Positions 33,205 to 44,087 of a stretch of 64,000 bases of DNA are shown piece by piece; position 1 is the stretch's first letter; each line of letters opens with the position of its first letter. The notes beneath the pieces were generated by a model that was given only the letters and a program-made list of their open reading frames with translations, did not search any database and had not been told where the DNA came from. This DNA is from Prionace glauca (Eukaryota; Chordata; Chondrichthyes; Carcharhiniformes; Carcharhinidae). A program made the translations under genes and the position numbers. The stretch covers positions 50,672,119 through 50,736,118 of the forward strand of contig CM075760.1 in NCBI GenBank assembly GCA_037974335.1. Direction: 5' to 3'.

Positions 33205-33395
33205 TGGTGTAGAATTTAGCATTGTCAGTACATCTTTCAGACTGTGGGAGGAAACCGGAGCTCCCGGAGAAAACCTAAACAGATACGGGGACAACATGCG
33301 GACTCTGCACGGACAACGACCAAAGCCAGGAATCGAACCCGAGTCCCTGCTGCTATGATACAGTAGTGCTAACTACGATGTCAGTGTGCCATCAG
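33205..33395 (-). repeat. V-SINE/HE1-like SINE (5' two thirds)
   Basis: On the plus strand the copy reads CTGTGGGAGGAAACCGGAGC, GGAGAAAACCTAAACAGATA, GGAATCGAACCCGAGTCCCT and GTGCTAACTAC, so the tRNA-like head is at the right end and the element runs on the minus strand. Confidence 0.75.
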
Positions 33396-33589
33396 TGTGC
33401 CTGGGTATAGATAGGAGTGTGAGGAAGAACGTACTTGTTATAGATGGGGTGCACCAAAATTTCACCAGACTGATACATGTCCTTTGAAGAGAGATTGAGG
33501 CGTGCATTCAATTCAATTTGGCAGAATGGGAGACCTGATTGAAATACATAAAATTCTGAAAATTCCAGCATTATGACCCATCAGTACTG

Positions 33590-33722
33590 AAGAAACGGCC
33601 CCTAAATTTCCAAGTCGGGATGGTGAATGACTTCGAGAGTGAATCTCCTTTTGATGGTATTCCCAGGTATCGACTACCCTTGTGATTTTATCATGGTAAT
33701 GGCTGTGTCTTGAGAAAGTACT
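33590..33722 (-). repeat. old LINE 'K' scrap
   Basis: AAATTTCCAAGTCGGGATGG...GGTATTCCCAGGTATCGACT matches the part of family K seen at 41400-41480. Confidence 0.5.
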
Positions 33723-34049
33723 GTCTAGTGCTCTCGACACACGAGTTCAAATCTCACCAGCGGTGACAGGTGGAATTTAAATATAATTAATAGAAATGTA
33801 GAATTGAAAATTCGGCTGAATAATAGAGACCATAATAAAACTCTCATCCGTTTTTGCAAAAGCAAATACTGTGCACCAATGCTGCAACAATGCTCATTGG
33901 GGTTTGGAAGAAAATGGTGGTGGTCGGGGGAGGGGGGTGGTGTGGTCTTATAGAAACACATACAAATATGAAGGGAATAAATATGATAGAAGCAAGGAGG
34001 CTGTTTCCACTGAGATGAAATTAGAACGAGGGACAAGACTTCTCATAAA

Positions 34050-34320
34050 GATGGGGAGATTTTGGATTGTGTTGAGGAGGAACCTCATCATCTAAATGGT
34101 TGTGAATCTGTATAAATCCCTATCCGGTGAAACAGTTGAGGCTGCATCGTTAAACATTTTTAAGACAAAGATAGATTTTTGAGCAGTAAAGGAATTCAGG
34201 GTTATGGCGAGCGGGCGGGAAAGTGGAGTTGAATCCAGAAAAAAGATGTTTTCATTGAATGGCGGATCAGGCTCGGAGGGCCAGATGGCCTATTCCTGCT
34301 TCTTGTTTTTATGTGCTTTC
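34050..34320 (+). mobile_element. old CR1-type LINE 3' end (family F)
   Basis: GGTTGTGAATCTGTATAAATCC, CGTTAAACATTTTTAAGACA and ATGGCGGATCAGGCTCGGAG...GATGGCCTATTCCTGCTTC. Confidence 0.65.
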
Positions 34321-34754
34321 AGAAAGGAAATCTGCCTACAACCTGGACTGTGTGTGAGGCAAGACCGAGAGAAATGTGGCCGACATTTACCGATCTTTTG
34401 AAATATTCATTTAGACAAGAGGCGAGAGGTTACAACAACCACATGGGGCAGAAGAATAAAAATAACTCTCCATCTCTTACATCTTCCAGCCCTCATAACA
34501 AAGACATCAATCTGAAACCTGAACTCGGTTTCTCACTTGCACAGTTACTGACTGCCTTAATGCAGGCAGCGTTTCCTGTTTTTGTCTGAATTGCTGCACT
34601 TTGGCCTACGCTGGTTTCTTCCCTGAGAAGAAATGTGTGGCTCATTTCGAGAATTCCAACTCACAGCCTGTTTTCATCCTCGCTCTCCCTGCCTACGAGT
34701 ACCTCCTTATCCTGCTGCAATGTTCCAGTGCAGCCCCAAGGGCACTCTTTAAAA

Positions 34755-34965
34755 AAAGGGGGTCCCACATTTAAGTGAGAGAAGAGTGGGAGGTTTTCCT
34801 CTCAGAGGGTTATGTGTCCCTCAGAAGGCAGTGGAAGCAGTCTTTCAATATATTTAAAGGCAGAAGGAGCTAGATTCTTAGGAAACAAGAAGGGTGAAAT
34901 GTGATCAGGGTTGGCAGAAGCTTATAATAAGATCAGCCATAATCTTGTTTACTGGCAGAGCAGGG
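34755..34965 (+). mobile_element. old LINE 3' end
   Basis: Degenerate end of RT and 3'UTR: CTCAGAGGGTTATGTGTCCC, TATTTAAAGGCAGAAGGAGC, CAGCCATAATCTTGTTTACTGG. Confidence 0.5.
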
Positions 34966-35544
34966 AGAGAGAGGCCAAGTGACAAACTGTTACTTCTCAG
35001 TAACCTGTATGTTACTGCATACATATTAAAATGTCATGGTGTCTTAGTAAGGAGCACGTGTAAGAGACATAGCAAGAACTGTTCCTGAAATCGATGGTGA
35101 GCAAGTCGGGTTCACATCGCCAACTCTTCCGCTTTGGGATTCATTGACTCAGAGACCAAAGTAAACATATTCTGGGGTGACTTTCAAAAGAGAATGCTTA
35201 CAGAATCGAAAACATAACATGCAGAGGGACATGTGTCAACGGCAAATACAGTCGGGCTTTTTTGTTTTAGCTCATTGAGATAGCAAACATGTGCTGGTTA
35301 GGCCGAATTGCCTCGTTCTTTAATATATAAACCGGATGAGTAACAGGATTGACTGGGGTGTAACACTTTCATTTGATTCATTAATGGTTTCTGCCTGAAG
35401 AATCGGCTAAACAGAAACTTGTTAATTCTTAGATTCTTTCTCAATAATTTTCATTCATTTGTCTATGAGTGTTGTTTGCAAAGCCAAAAGTTTTTTCTGG
35501 TCCGAAACACAAATTACTGCTGATTCGTTAATCCAAAACAAAAA

Positions 35545-35720
35545 AAAAGAACATTCTGGAACATGTCAGTGGGTCTGACAGTATCTGCGGAGAGAGAATA
35601 GAACCAAAGTTTAGAGTCTCGATGACAATTCGTCAGGGTCGCCTGGACTCGAAACGCTAACACTATTCTCTCTTCACAGATGATGTCAGAGCTGCAGAAC
35701 TGTTCCAGCATTTTTTGGTT
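35545..35720 (+). repeat. SINE-like repeat S4
   Basis: GGGTCTGACAGTATCTGCGG...GACTCGAAACGCTAACAC...GAACTGTTCCAGCATTTTTTGG, a typical dispersed shark repeat with a CTGACAG...CAGCATTTT layout. Confidence 0.6.
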
Positions 35721-35739
35721 TTGTGTTGCTCTTTCTAAT

Positions 35740-36205
35740 TGCCCTTGAACAATGGGCATGTCTGAGTGTGATCTTTTCTGTGTGCTTGTTTGTTTGAGTA
35801 TGTGTATGTGCGTGTGTGAAAGTATGTGTGCGTGAGAGTGTGTGTGTGTGGGCAATTCCTCTCCCTCTCTCTCTCTCTATCTATCTCTCTGTCTCACACA
35901 CACACACACACACTCACACACACGCACACACACTCATGCACACATACTTTCACACAGGCACATACACATACTCAAACAAACAAGCACACAGAAAAGATCA
36001 CACTCAGACATGCACACACAGACAACAACGCAAACTCTCTTAGACAAAAGCTGACAGACACACACACACACACAAAAACAGACACAGACATGGACAAAGA
36101 CAGGCGGATTGTCTTAGGCAAAATGACACACAGACATAAATCCTTACATGCACACACACACGCACGCACACACACACTCAGATATGCACACACACACAGA
36201 CACAG

Positions 36206-36236
<31 letters not shown>

Positions 36237-36260
36237 CATAGATACACATGCTGTCAGACA
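35740..36260 (+). repeat. TG-rich then CA-rich microsatellite block
   Basis: TG-rich text (35740-35855) is followed by a CT tract (35862-35895) and then CA-rich text to 36260. Several words are reverse complements of the block at 31685-32250 (for example GCACACAGAAAAGATCACAC versus GTGTGATCTTTTCTGTGTGC at 35767). Confidence 0.85.
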
Positions 36261-36304
36261 TGGTTTGCTACTGGCCATCTCAGATCATAGTTCACAGTGA
36301 ATCA

Positions 36305-36632
36305 GGGGACGGAATGGTGTGGTGATATTATCCCTAGAGTATCGATCCAAAAACTCAGCCAATCTTCCGGGGTCCCGTGCTTGAAACACAATTCAATAAA
36401 AAACCCCGAAATTTTGAATCTACTGATGACAGTGAAATCTTTCTCAGTTGTGAGAAGAAAGAAAACATTTTGGTCACTATGTCCTTTAGGGAAGGAAATC
36501 TGCCGTGCTTACCAGGTTAGGCCAACACGTGAGTCTAGAGCCACATCAATGTGGTTGACTGTCAACTGCCCTCCAAGGGCAACTGGAGATGGGCAATAAA
36601 CGCCCATGTGCCTTGAATGAATAAAAATGTTG
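36305..36632 (+). repeat. tRNA-headed SINE S2 (copy 1)
   Basis: GTGATATTATCCCTAGAGTATCG (decayed tRNA head), TTGAATCTACTGATGACAG, CCTTTAGGGAAGGAAATCTG, AATGTGGTTGACTGTCAACTG and tail GATGGGCAATAAACGCC...GAATGAATAAAA. Confidence 0.75.
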
Positions 36633-36639
36633 AGTATCA

Positions 36640-37490
36640 GGAGTCACATGAAGGCCAGACTGTGTGAAGAACACAGATTTTCTTTATTAAGGCGCTCGAC
36701 TTGACTGGGGACTTGGGACGGGGTGACAAGAGGAAAGATCGAGCAGAGTCCAATGGAGTACAGAAGATTGATTAATAATTGTTTGAAACACATATGATTC
36801 TTTGGAGGAATGTGGAGTTGGAGGGGAAGGTTCGTTGAGGTGATGGGGGCAGGTGATGGTGTGAGAGTGGAAGCTGACGGAATGTTTAACCTTCGCGGGA
36901 CAGGTTGGAAAGGGAGCGAATAAAATAATTGTTTCTTCTTTCAGAGGCGTGTGTGCCTTTGGAACTGCCTTCTGCAGAAATCTCCTGCAGTTTCAGTCGC
37001 TGGGAAAGTCTCTGAAAAGATTCAGGCTTGTCGACAGTTGGCAACATCTGGCCTCTCACCACTCCCCCCGGCTCTGACTAACTGCCATCTCGCTGTTGGA
37101 GTTTCCAGTCCCGGGTGATTAAACCACAAGCTCTGATCTTTGAACAATCTGAGAGGCTCAGCGACCTGTTCAGTGAAACCGCACACTCGGAGGACTTCTT
37201 TCTGCCGTTGGCCGCCTTGTCAACCAGACTCTGGTTCCCCCAATCAGCAGTGAACGCATATATCATTACATCTCAAAAGTTTCTATCAAAATAAGTAACC
37301 CAAAGGCGATTAACCCTCCTGCTGCCAAAAGCAAAAGAAAATCAACACCTGATAGGATTTTCAGAGCATGAACTTCGGGACTGAGAATGTAATTTGTGTC
37401 ATTCCTGGATCATTCCTCTTAAAATACCAAGTACAGGTTGAACAGTCACGCTAAAGTTTGATGCTTGGAGGAACGGTCTCTGGACATGTC
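36640..37490. other. no gene seen
   Basis: No recognisable gene or repeat. Confidence 0.45.
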
Positions 37491-37497
37491 ATCCAGA

Positions 37498-37808
37498 GTC
37501 CTAAGCACAGTGGTTAGCTCTGCAGTGCCAGAGATACTGGTTTGAATCCAGCCTTGGGTAGCTGCCTGTGTTAAATTTGCACGTTCTCCCCGTATCCGCA
37601 TCGGTTTTATCCGGATGCTCTAATCTCTTATCTCAGTCCAAGGATGTGCAGTTTGGGTGTATTGGCCATCCCAAAATGTAACTTTGTGTCCCACAGATGT
37701 ACAGGATTGACCGTGGGCAGAGGGGAGGGACTGGATTGATTTCTCTTTCAGAGAGTCAGTGCAGACTCGATGGACCGAATGGCCTCTTTCTGCAATGTAT
37801 TGTTTCTA
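37498..37808 (+). repeat. V-SINE/HE1-like SINE
   Basis: Complete layout: head with CACAGTGGTTAGCTCTGCAG and TTTGAATCCAGCC, core GCACGTTCTCCCCGTATCCG, and tail CAGTGCAGACTCGATGGACC...TGCAATGTATTGTTTCTAC. Confidence 0.8.
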
Positions 37809-37929
37809 CAATTTTATTTTAACACATTCCCATTGTTTCTTGTTGTTATATTTTAAGACGTGTTGGGGGAGGGAAGAAGCTAGGGGGTGGGGGTAGTACG
37901 GAGACGGCAGCATAATGATGAAACCACCA

Positions 37930-38965
37930 AAACAAAACATTTCTGACTGGAGGGCTTTGACAAGGTCGTTCCTCAGGGACGACTGCTGGCACCATTGTTG
38001 TTTGTAATATATATAGAAAATGTAACTGAATTGATTAGTAAGTTTGAAAACGACACAAAGGTTCGTAGATTAGTGGAAAGCGATGACCACCATCAGAGCA
38101 TATAGCGGGATATAGATCCATTGGAGGCTTGATCAAAGGGATAGCAGTTGGAGCTTAATCTGCACAAATGTGAGATGATGCTTTCTGGAAGGTCTAATAC
38201 AGATAGGAAATATACAGTAAATGGCTGAATCCTTAAGTGTATTGATAGGCCGAGGGACCTAGTGTACAGGTACACAGGTCACTGAAAGTGGCAATGCAGG
38301 TGGAGAAGCAGTCAAGAAGGCTTACGGCATGCTTGCCTTCCTTGGCCAGGGCATGAGTTGAAAAATTGGCAAGTCAGTTTGCAGCTTTGCAGAAGCTTGG
38401 TGAGGCCGCACTTAGAATACAGTCTTCAATCCTGGTCGCTACACTACCAGCAAAAAGTGAACGTTTTGGAGCAGCTACTCAAAATATTTACCAGAATTCT
38501 GTATGAAGGGCATTAGTCATGAGGAGAGGTTGGAGAAACTTGGGTTGTCCTCACTGGAATGATAGAGGTTGAGGGGTGATCTGATAAGAGGCTACAAGAT
38601 TATGAGAGGCATGGACAGAATGGATAGTCAGAAGGTTTTTCCCCGGGTGGAAGAGTCAATTACTAGGGGGCACAGGTTTAAGGTGTGAGCAACAAGTTTT
38701 AAAGGAGATACACGAGGCAAGTTTTTTACACAAAAGGTGGTGGGTACCTGGAGCTCGCTGATAGGGGAGGTAGTGGAAGTGGATACATAAGTGAGTTTTA
38801 AGGGGTGCCTTGACAAATACATGTATAAAATGGAAATGGAGGGAAATGTTCCCCGGAAGGGTAGGGGGGGGGGGGGTTAGTTCACTTTGGGCCGCATGGT
38901 TGGTGCAGGTTTGGAGGGCCGAAGGGCCTGGTCCTGTGCTGTAATTTTCGTTGTTCTTTGTACTG
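37930..38965 (+). mobile_element. old CR1-type LINE 3' half (family H)
   Basis: It runs from the RT GVPQGS block (GTTCCTCAGGGACGACTGCT) through FADD-like sequence and SLVRPHLEY-type sequence to the 3' end GGGCCGAAGGGCCTGGTCCTG...TTCGTTGTTCTTTG. It carries frameshifts throughout and is inactive. Confidence 0.8.
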
Positions 38966-39199
38966 GAATGACTATTGAGCGAATGAACCTCAGCCTTGAG
39001 ACCAGGGGTTCAAACCTGTGGACTTTCAATTGTTTCAATTCAAAAAATAAATTGGTTCCAATTGGTGGGATCTGCTATGGGGAGCCGGTATCCTCATGGT
39101 GGGCCGAATGGTCTCCATTTGTGCTGCGTGACGTCAAGTGCGCTCTGTTGACCAAACCATGTCTGGCCATCCGTTAACAAAGAGACAGAAGATATCCTT

Positions 39200-39565
39200 C
39201 AGTAAAGACTGCAGATTTATTGAATAGTTCTATATGTCCTAAAATTGAAACTGCTGTTTTCAAAATGTCTCCGACACTAATGCAGGCGGAAACCTTATAA
39301 ATGGTAGCTCCACGCTGTTACTGAAATGCATAATTGAAATGCTTGTGCCGCATAAGCAGTAGAAATCACACAGAACCACGAGTTTCAAATCAAAATAACA
39401 GTGGGGAAAAAGTTACCGAAATGAGGATATTTAAAAGTTAAGCCGCCATTTTAAACAAGCGAGTTTGAATTTCTTGAAGTGGAATCTATGATCAGGAAGT
39501 GTCTGGATTTTGATGTCCCAGTCAATGAGTTCACTCCTGAATCCATGTAATCGTCCAATGCAGTT
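39200..39565 (-). other. TRDC: probable 3'UTR exon of TRDC
   Basis: The TRDC transmembrane exon has a donor just after its stop codon, so a noncoding last exon is expected, as in mammalian TRAC and TRDC. Here on the minus strand the branch consensus TACTAAC (39589-39595) is followed about 25 bases later by TTCCTTTCATTCCAAG. The exon would start at 39565. An AATAAA signal lies at 39216-39221, so cleavage would fall near 39200. Inferred from signals only. Confidence 0.6.
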
Positions 39566-40046
39566 CTTGGAATGAAAGGAATAACAGTGTTAGTACATCA
39601 AAGATCAGCAGGAAAATAACACTTTTTATCTTTAGTGCCTGAATTAAAGTTCTCCATTAATATTCTAAGAAGCCAGTGCAAGTGCACAAGAACCCCTGCA
39701 GTGCAGAAGGATGGGATTTGGCCCATAGAGCTTGCAATGACTCTGGGAAAGATCCACACAGCTCAAGACCAGAGGATGGGTGTAAAAGGCCAGTCTATCA
39801 GTGACACCCATAATTAAACACAACTCTGGAGAGGTTTAAGAAGTCAAGGCTGCGATTGGGGGTGGGGGTTGGGGGGACCGAGATGAAAAGCGATGAGGAT
39901 GAGGCACTGGGGTAAGAGTTCGTTGGTCTAAATGTATCCAAGTTACTGTTCACTCCACGGGTTAGCTTCAGCGCCTGCCTTAACAGCGGCCTCCCGAGAT
40001 CCCATCAATGGACTGTGTCCATCTCACTTTGTGTTTCTGGGCACGC

Positions 40047-40177
40047 ATTTAGGTGACCGATCTTACCTCAGAATAGCCACATCCTGGCCGTCATCAGGAC
40101 ATTGAAGACAATGATCTTGAAAAATAAAATTCTCAGCCCCATCACCGTCAAAGACAAAAAGTTCACCCTCAGCCGAT
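40047..40177 (-). CDS. TRDC: TCR delta constant: transmembrane exon
   Basis: After an acceptor (TTTTGACAG) the exon encodes, in phase 1, RVNFLSLTVMGLRILFFK then IIVFNVLMTARMWLF and a TGA at 40068-40070. The donor GTAAG follows at 40046. The Arg and Lys five residues apart inside the membrane segment (GLRILFFK) are the charges that pair with CD3 chains. The whole stretch lines up with the human TCR delta tail (MSLTVLGLRMLFAK). There is no cytoplasmic tail, as usual. The domain anchors the receptor chain in the T-cell membrane and carries the CD3 assembly signal. Confidence 0.95.
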
Positions 40178-40652
40178 CTGTCAAAATGAGAGAAACAAAA
40201 GATAGATCTGGTTTGGCGCATGTATCATTTGGAACTAAAAAACAACTAAAACCACTAATGTGTGTTTTTTTTCATTATCTAACTGCTTGAATTTGTCCGT
40301 CTGTCCATCCTGCCCGTCTGTCTGTCCACCGGCCCACCTCCCTGTCCATCTATCTTCATCTGTCTTTCACTCTTAATCTCTCTCTCTGTCTCTGTCTCTC
40401 TCTCTCTTTCTCTCTCTCTCTCTTTCTTTCTCTCTCTCTCTTTCCCTCACCTTCTTCCCACCACCCACCAGCCCCCCATCCCTCGATTTGTATATCTCTC
40501 TCCTTCACTCTGTGTGACGATCTATCTTTCTCCCCATCTCACTATCTGTTTATCATTCGATCTCCGGCTCTGTACCCCTGTCTATCTGTCCACTTATCAA
40601 TCTGTCTATTTGCAAGTGTTTTCCTTTGATTCATGTTGAATAAAGCACATAC

Positions 40653-40715
40653 CGTTTTCCGTGTCATGTGATTCTGTCGAGGATTCATATCGACTTGTAA
40701 GGCATTTAGTTTGAT
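40653..40715 (-). CDS. TRDC: TCR delta constant: connecting-peptide exon
   Basis: This is a small 63-base exon between a good acceptor (TTTGTGCCCTTCCAG) and a donor (GTATGT), phase 1 on both sides. It keeps the frame between the Ig exon and the transmembrane exon. It encodes DQTKCLTSRYESSTESHDTEN. The single Cys is the expected interchain disulfide partner for the gamma chain. It is hydrophilic and has no Ig fold. It resembles the TRAC/TRDC connecting peptides in position and content. Confidence 0.88.
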
Positions 40716-41639
40716 CTGGAAGGGCACAAAAATAAATGACTTATTCAGTGAGCAAGTGGCATTACTGTAACCATGTTTGTTCTCAATATCACTTCCAATA
40801 GTATTGTGTCCATAACCAATAGCCATGAACACAGTAAGAATCAAACAGCACGATTGGACTTGTTCACTTGATTACTCACAACAGAGAAACATTGGTAACT
40901 CTGCCATTTAGTTCGGCCCAAATCTGAGTTCAAAGAGTGTGGGGTCAATTACCCATCAGGGATTAAACCCCAGAATCCGGGCCATTCCATCGGTGCAGTA
41001 TTTCACTGTCTTCCAAAGAAGTGGTGAAACCGAGGTCTCATTTCAGCTCTGCAGTGGATTAATGATGTCAGGGCATTTCTCCAGAGGAGCGGGGTTCTCC
41101 AGTGCTCTGGTTAGTGTTTAATACTTTCCTAAATTCGGTGACATACCAGCAGCTGCGGTCCTGGACACTGCCCTGAATTGTAATAGTCAGCTATTATTAT
41201 TTTTATTCACTTATGGAATGTGGATATCGCTGGCAGGCCAGCATTTACTGCCAATCCCTAATTGCCCCCTTCTGAAGATGGTTGTGAGTCCCCTGCTTGA
41301 AACTCTGCAGTCTGTGAGGTGTACATACACACTCAGGGCTCTTACGGAAGAAGTTCCACCGTTTTGACAGAGCTGCAGTTAAGGAACTGCCGAAATATTT
41401 CCAAGTCAGAATGCTGAGTTACTTGGGCGGGGGAAGGGGGGAACATCCAGATAATGGTGTTCCCGGGTATCTGCTGTCCTTGTCCTCCGAGATGATAATG
41501 GCCATGATTTTGGAAGATTCAGCGGAAAGAGACTTGGAGAATTACTGCTGTGTACCTGGTGGATGGCGCACACTACTGTCACTGTGCTGCAGTGGTGGAA
41601 AAAGTGGATGTTTGAGAATGGAGAACGTAATGCTAGAGC

Positions 41640-42005
41640 GATACAGTGGCACAATGCTTACTACTGTTGTACCCCCACCGCCCCCCGCCCCCCCCCCCCC
41701 CCCCCCCCCACACACACACACATTCCTTTCCTCCCCAACCCCCGCCCACAGCTTCAGGGACCTGGGTTCGATTCCTGGCTTGGGTGACTGTATGTGCAGA
41801 GTCTGCACGTTTTCACCGTGTCAGCTTTGGTTTGATCCGGCTGCTCCGGTTTCCTCCCACAGTCTGAAAGTCGTGCTGATTGGCCGTGCTAAATTCTCCC
41901 TCAGTGTCCCCGAACAGGCGCAGTGTGTGGCAACTAGGATATTTTCACAGTAACTTCATTGCACGTTTAATGTAAGCCTATTTGCGACTTAAATAAATAA
42001 ACTTT
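41640..42005 (+). repeat. V-SINE/HE1-like SINE with internal poly-C/CA expansion
   Basis: The tRNA head (CAGTGGCACAATGCTTACTA) is split by a C-run and CA repeat (41675-41725). It continues with GGTTCGATTCCTGGC, the core and the tail GTAACTTCATTGCACG...GACTTAAATAAATAAAC. It inserted into the LINE K copy. Confidence 0.8.
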
Positions 42006-42269
42006 TAATTAAATGGAGCCTCTTTGTCCTGGGTCGTGTCAAATTTCTGAGTGTTGCTGGAGCTGCATTTATCCAGGCAAGTGTTTAATACCCTATCACA
42101 GTCGTGATTATGTCTTGTGGATGGTGCAGAGGATTGGGGAGATTAAGAGATACATTATTTAGCACAGGATTCCCAATCTCCGACATGCTCTTGCATCAGA
42201 GCACTTATATGGATAGTCCAGTTCAGTTTCTGAGCAACGTTAACCCTCAGGATGTTGATAGTGGAAGTT

Positions 42270-42640
42270 GACCATTTAGAAGTCTACAAGATTATGAGAG
42301 GCATGGACAGAGAGGATAGTCAGAAACATTATTTCTCAGTACGGAAGAGTCAATTACTAAGGAGCATAGATTTAAGATTTGAAGGAGATGTGTGAGGCAG
42401 ATTTTTTTTACACACAGGGTGGTGGATGCCTGGAACTCGCTGCCGGGGGAGGTAGTGGAAGCAGATATGGTGGTGAGATTTAAGTGGCATCTGGACAAAT
42501 ACATGAATAGGATGGGAATAGAGGGATATGATCCCTGGCAGGGTAGGGGGCTTTCGTTCTGTCGGGTAGCATGTTCGGTGCAGGCTTGGAGGGCCGAAGG
42601 GCCTGTTCCTGTGCTGTAATTTTCTTTGTTCTTTGTTTCA
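42270..42640 (+). mobile_element. CR1-type LINE 3' end (family H)
   Basis: AAGTCTACAAGATTATGAGAGGCATGGACAG leads on to AACTCGCTGCCGGGGGAGGT, GGCCGAAGGGCCTGTTCCTG and a TTTCTTTGTTCTTTG tail. It inserted into the LINE K copy. Confidence 0.8.
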
Positions 42641-43089
42641 GTCATGGTAATGCCATTAAATGACAAGAGCCGATTGTTACCTTCTTTCCTGTTGGAGTTG
42701 GTCATTGCCTGGAACATGTGTGGTGCAAATGTTATTTGCAGCTTCTCAGTCCAACCCTAGATATTGTCTAGCTATTGCTGCATTTGTAATGCATTACTTC
42801 AAGATCTGAGGTGTCATGAATGGTGCTGAACATTGTTCAGTCATCAGCGAACATCCCAACTTCTGACCTTACAATGGATTGAAGGTGATTGATGAAGCAA
42901 CTGAAGCTGATTGGGTCTGAGACACTGAGGAACTCCTGTAGTGAAGTCCCGAGACTAGAATAAATGGCCTTCAATCATTAGTCAGCTAATCTTTCAAAAA
43001 GACAACATTTTGAGTGACGATGACAACGAGTGTTTTCCGGCCGTTAAGAGGATGGATAATATTTAGTGGACGTTCTTCCTGTCATAAAA

Positions 43090-43412
43090 TACTCTCAGAG
43101 GAGGCAGTAGCGCAGTGACATTGTCAATCCAACGACCCAGAATACTGATGAGTGTTCGCCATGACAGATGCGAAATTTGAATGTTAAAAAAAATGAAATT
43201 AAAAGTCTAAAGATGACCAATGAACTTATTGTCGATTATTATGAAAACTCATCTTGTTTACTAATATCCTTTAGGGAAGGAAATCTGCCATTCTTACATT
43301 GTTTGGCCGGAAAGTGATTCTTAAATGCCCTCTGCTGAAGGGCAATTTAGGATGGGCAATAAATGCTGGTCAAGCCAATGACACCCACATCACATGAATG
43401 GAAATAAAATAA
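43090..43412 (+). repeat. tRNA-headed SINE S2 (copy 2), next to the TRDC splice donor
   Basis: The tRNA-like head (GAGGAGGCAGTAGCGCAGTG) is followed by GAATGTTAAAAAAAATGAAATT, TCCTTTAGGGAAGGAAATCTG and the tail GATGGGCAATAAATGCTGG...CATGAATGGAAATAAAATA. The tail ends directly before the complement of the TRDC exon 1 donor (43413-43418). Confidence 0.8.
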
Positions 43413-43418
43413 ACTTAC

Positions 43419-43730
43419 CAATTTCAGCTGTGGGTGGGATGTTTACTGAGTAATTCTGATCATTGTGAACTGCCGTGCACGTGATGATTGGCGATTTCCC
43501 GGATTGGGGGAATGAGAGGAAACCCGAACTCCTGTAATTCCCGCTCTCCAATAGGACACTGGATCTTGTCACGTTGACCTCGTGGTCGGATCCCCTGGAC
43601 AGGGAGAACTTGATTGTCTTGGGGGAGAAATCCGAGGCCAAACATACTGCAGCGGTGGTGGTATTGGGGGCTTCCGGTGGCACTGGCGGGTAAAAGACGC
43701 TCAATTTTGGTTTTTTCGGGTCTTTCGCCT
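43419..43730 (-). CDS. TRDC: TCR delta constant: Ig-domain exon
   Basis: The exon has 312 bases, about 104 residues, between acceptor TTCCATTTTCAG and donor GTAAGT, phase 1 at both ends. It begins AKDPKKPKLSVFYPP and shows a C1-type fold: first Cys in AAVCLASDFSPKTIKFSLSR, second in SPIITCTAVHND. There is no Trp after the first Cys, where human C delta also lacks it (CLVKEFYPKDI). LLESGNYRSSG corresponds to the human ISPSGKYNAVK segment, which favours delta over alpha. There are possible N-glycosylation sites at NTT, NVT and NYS. Upstream J delta segments end in the same phase. The exon encodes the membrane-proximal extracellular domain of TCR delta. Confidence 0.94.
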
Positions 43731-43914
43731 CTGAAAATGGAAGGAATAAAAGGGGGAAAAAATCAGAATCCAACAGGGTGCCATCCCCCAACCTGCTGTG
43801 GCATTCGATTAGACCACATTTTTCTGAGCCTTAACCCTCTGTAAGTTTCTCCATTAACTTACCGAATGCTGAGACTGGATAAGTAATCTTTTTTCCTTGG
43901 CACAGAAAAGGTTC

Positions 43915-44080
43915 TCTCTCTCTCTCTCACACACACACACTCACACACACATAGACACATGCACACATGCCTATGCACACAAGCAGACATACATACATGC
44001 ACAGACACAAATGCACAAACGCTCACAAAAACATAACAGACACACACACACACGTTCACACACACACACACACAAAAAGG
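43915..44080 (+). repeat. CT/CA microsatellite
   Basis: TCTCTC (43915-43927) followed by CACACA-rich text to 44080, directly upstream of the LINE at 44088. Confidence 0.9.
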
Positions 44081-44087
44081 GGTGAGA

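Larger units (their letters stand above)
41190..42990 (-). mobile_element. old LINE 'K' with two later insertions
   Basis: Plus-strand text from 41190 (TTATTTTTATTCACTTATGG...CAGCATTTACTGCCAATCCC) to about 41600 is continued at 42010-42265 (GTTGCTGGAGCTGCATTTAT, CCTCAGGATGTTGATAGTGG). It continues again at 42645-42990 (GGTAATGCCATTAAATGACA, GTGCTGAACATTGTTCAGTC). The gaps hold a plus-strand SINE (41640-42005) and a family H LINE 3' end (42270-42640). The element runs on the minus strand with its 3' end near 41190. It is strongly decayed. Confidence 0.7.

Noticed and set aside
35816-36290. His/Thr-rich open frames
   Set aside because: Translated CA repeat.
1-39000. Possible TRAJ segments or TRAC downstream of TRDC
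   Set aside because: Scanning CCAAA sites on the minus strand for an FGxG motif followed by a donor gave nothing convincing; TRA genes may lie outside the window.
43419-43730. Reading the constant exon as TRAC
   Set aside because: The Ig domain lacks Trp after the first Cys and follows the C delta pattern in the second half; TRAC differs there. The membrane exon alone would not decide it.
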